This document shows positions 61,851 through 64,000 of a DNA stretch of 64,000 nt, in pieces; position 1 is the first letter of the stretch; the number at the start of each line of letters is the position of its first letter. The stretch lies in assembly GCA_009792885.1 (NCBI GenBank), contig WMCF01000020.1, positions 14,475,490 to 14,539,489 of the forward strand, written 5' to 3'. The position numbers were made by a program, and so were the translations under genes. The notes beneath the pieces are model-generated. The model did no database searches. It was not told the DNA's origin and saw only the letters and a program-made list of their open reading frames with translations. The DNA is from Eremophila alpestris peregrina. Taxonomy: Eukaryota; Chordata; Aves; Passeriformes; Alaudidae.

Positions 61851-62794
61851 GAGCAGTTCTCTTAAAATAATGTAGAATGCCCAGCAAAGCCTTGAGACCA
61901 TCTTTTGTCTATACTGAAAAGTCTCCTTTTGGCATTGTATTTGGGAGCATCTGATTTATAGGACAGAAATGCTTTGGAGCATAGAGTTTAGACTAACACT
62001 AGTTTTCATTTAGGCTGCTATTTGCCAGGACCTCACAATATTGTATATAGAAATGTTTTGTGCAGCCCCTGCTAACTCCTCAGCACTCTCCTCTCTGCTC
62101 TCTGGAGGAAGCATTTCTGAACAGACTCAGGTTAAGTCCCAGTACAACTTCCATCCCATCCTGCTTGGTTTGTGAGGTATAACCAGGTCACATCCCAAGG
62201 AGGTGTGGCCTCAAGCTGTTGGCATCCCAGTGTTATCCTGGCTTTGACAAATGGTTTATTTTTGCTGCAGCAGTAAATCTAACAGCCATTGTTTACTCCT
62301 CTGTCTATGCACTCGTCAGCAGAAATGTGCACAGCTTCACAAACCCCCAGCCCCTGGCTAACAAATGGCTGTGCACTCCGTTGCTCCCTCTCCACCATGG
62401 AAATCAGAAAATATGCAGAGGGAGCCTCTGACTTCATGCCCAACATCTGGGGACAGAAACTTGGGTTCACAAAACCCAGCACATCAAGGAGTGCAGCATC
62501 TACTACCTATCATTCAGTCATGGGAGCAAACCTTTTCAGCTGGATCCATGTTAGATCCCATGTTTTACTGACAGCCAGGATTTTGCTTTTAATGTCCCAG
62601 AGATTCTCTTTTACCTAAGGGAAATCCATCGCATGCTTAAAGATGCGTTGCATGTTTGGTTATCAGCAGTGCTAACATTGCTAAAGAGTGAATACTTTGT
62701 GATTGCCAGCACCACCTTGCTCCAGGATTCTCAAAATATGTGAGTAAAGTCAGCCCTCCGGCATCCCTGTAAGGTCACCCACCATGAGTTGCCC

Positions 62795-62900
62795 TTCCTG
62801 CAAATGAAGGAGGTATAACCACACAGAAATTTGCCAAGGTCACATAGAAATTAGTGCCAAAGTAAGGATTCAGGTGTCTTGATTCTAAGAATTTGTGCTA
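62795..62900 (-). repeat. Ancient MIR-like SINE remnant
   Basis: CACAGAAATTTGCCAAGGTCACATAGAAATTAGTGCCAAAGTAAGGATTCAGGTGTCTTGATTCTA is the MIR core in antisense (CACAGAGA...TTGCCCAAGGTCACACAGC...GTGGCAGAGCTGGGATTCAA). Confidence 0.6.
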
Positions 62901-64000
62901 ATGAGAAGATAAAACAGTTACACCTTTGGTCCACCACAAGTTGAATAGGTATGGAAGACAAAGGAACCTTCAGTAGTTATCCTGTAGTGAGGGTGCTCAA
63001 AAGGGAGAATAACAGACCTATCTACAAGCACACATATGCATCTCTAGCTAATGCACAGTTTCACTTGTTCTATATATGTGATTTTGCAACCATTTTCCCT
63101 AGAAAGTCTACCACCAATTTTGACACTAGAGGACCTGATCTTCTCTTTATCATCAGAAAAAAAACATATAGTGTGCTTTAGAAAGAGCTGCATGCCACCA
63201 AATATATACTGAATGTTTATTTCCATCTCCTTGTAATTTTTTTCTTCCTGATTAACAAGGCACCCTTTAGGTTCATCTAAAGCTCCAGTGTTCCTTTTTG
63301 GGCTACTCTGCTCCAAGCAGCATGTAAGAAACAGACAGTGTCAATCACCTGCCTGTGAACTGCAGGAATGTGTCACACCAAGGAGAAACGTGCAACATAA
63401 TGAGATCTTTGCACACCCTTCAGTACTGGTGAGCAGGAGGCTTATGAAAGCATGCTCACTGGAATACATATACACATCTGAGAGGCATAAATACACACAA
63501 ACATTGGCTGCATAAAGACAGGCACAGGCAGAAGCACCCTTAAAACCCAATACATCAAACAAGACGTGAACACACGGGTGGATACACACAGGTAAACAGG
63601 AATATCCAAACTCAACCCTTATGAACACAGACTCTCACAGCATGGGAGACACACAGAAATGAAAAGTGCCTGCATTCATACACACACATACACAATCAGA
63701 GGCGCATCCAGAGAGTGCCCCGCATTCAGACTAAAGTCACAATACAGCATAGGAGGAAATAGTCAGACACTTGCACTATATAGCAGTAAAGGTCTTTTTC
63801 ATCCTTCTTTTCACCTCCACAGGGAGTAGTACACGGGATGTAGGACCCAGACTATGCTGAAGACAGAAGGGTGACATCATTCATCTTGGGCACCCTTAGC
63901 CAGGGCACAGAGCACTGAGGGTATCTTAGCCTAGGTTAGGCATTAGGGAACATGCCTAGGATGACTGAGCAGGAGAAGGTTTGTATTTCAATAAACCAGG

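Larger units (their letters stand above)
60660..64000. other. Intergenic DNA at the end of the window
   Basis: It contains a candidate element at 61720-61850, a MIR-like remnant at 62795-62900 and a short CA-type repeat near 63679-63695. I recognise no exon of any neighbouring gene. Confidence 0.55.

Overview
The window is vertebrate nuclear DNA, almost certainly from a bird. Several fragments match the 3' end of CR1 LINEs, one in the form ending ATTCTATGATTCTATAATGA, and a solo LTR of a family common in avian genomes lies in the last intron. The species cannot be read from the sequence.

The only gene I can support is the 3' part of PAX2 on the plus strand. Its constitutive coding exons are 167-293, 15778-15879, 21695-21781 and 23721-23797 (stop TAG). 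They join in phase without a break and encode 130 residues: the C-terminal transactivation region ending in AAAAYDRH. The paired domain, octapeptide and partial homeodomain lie upstream of the window. A 3' UTR follows, probably reaching about 27345. The rest, to 64000, is a gene-free flank with no recognisable coding exon. It holds old repeats and several stretches that resemble conserved enhancers, as expected beside a developmental regulator.

The most interesting observation is an open, symmetric (phase 1-1), 210-base candidate cassette exon at 11907-12116, inside the first large intron. Its product reads SPLSIKQEPHG...VGSG...FGQSSSQPLIAG. It matches, in place and in phase, the alternatively spliced serine-rich exon of PAX8 (SPFAIKQE...VGSG...YGQFTGQALLSG). 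The usual mammalian PAX2 isoforms lack it. It therefore looks like an ancestral PAX2/5/8 exon retained in this PAX2. A second, stronger-looking acceptor 22 bases inside it would give an immediate stop, so the exon could switch between a protein-altering and a poison form.

The last exon is also dual-coding. An internal acceptor at 23739 shifts the frame and gives an alternative C-terminus ending GLHIVPV, known from a mammalian PAX2 isoform. Just upstream lie an antisense solo LTR (22774-23370) and a 34-base T run (23647-23680), which may influence that choice.

Region by region: 1-12 kb, first intron with AT-rich possible regulatory DNA; 11.5-12.1 kb, pyrimidine-rich tract and cassette exon; 12-24 kb, remaining exons, a CR1 fragment and a GC-rich candidate enhancer near 19.4-19.8 kb; 24-27.3 kb, 3' UTR; 27-64 kb, flank with ancient MIR-like SINEs, CR1 remnants, simple repeats, a 42-base perfect hairpin at 31221, and candidate enhancers near 33.7-34.1, 53.8-54.0, 57.5-57.9, 60.2-60.4 and 61.7-61.85 kb.
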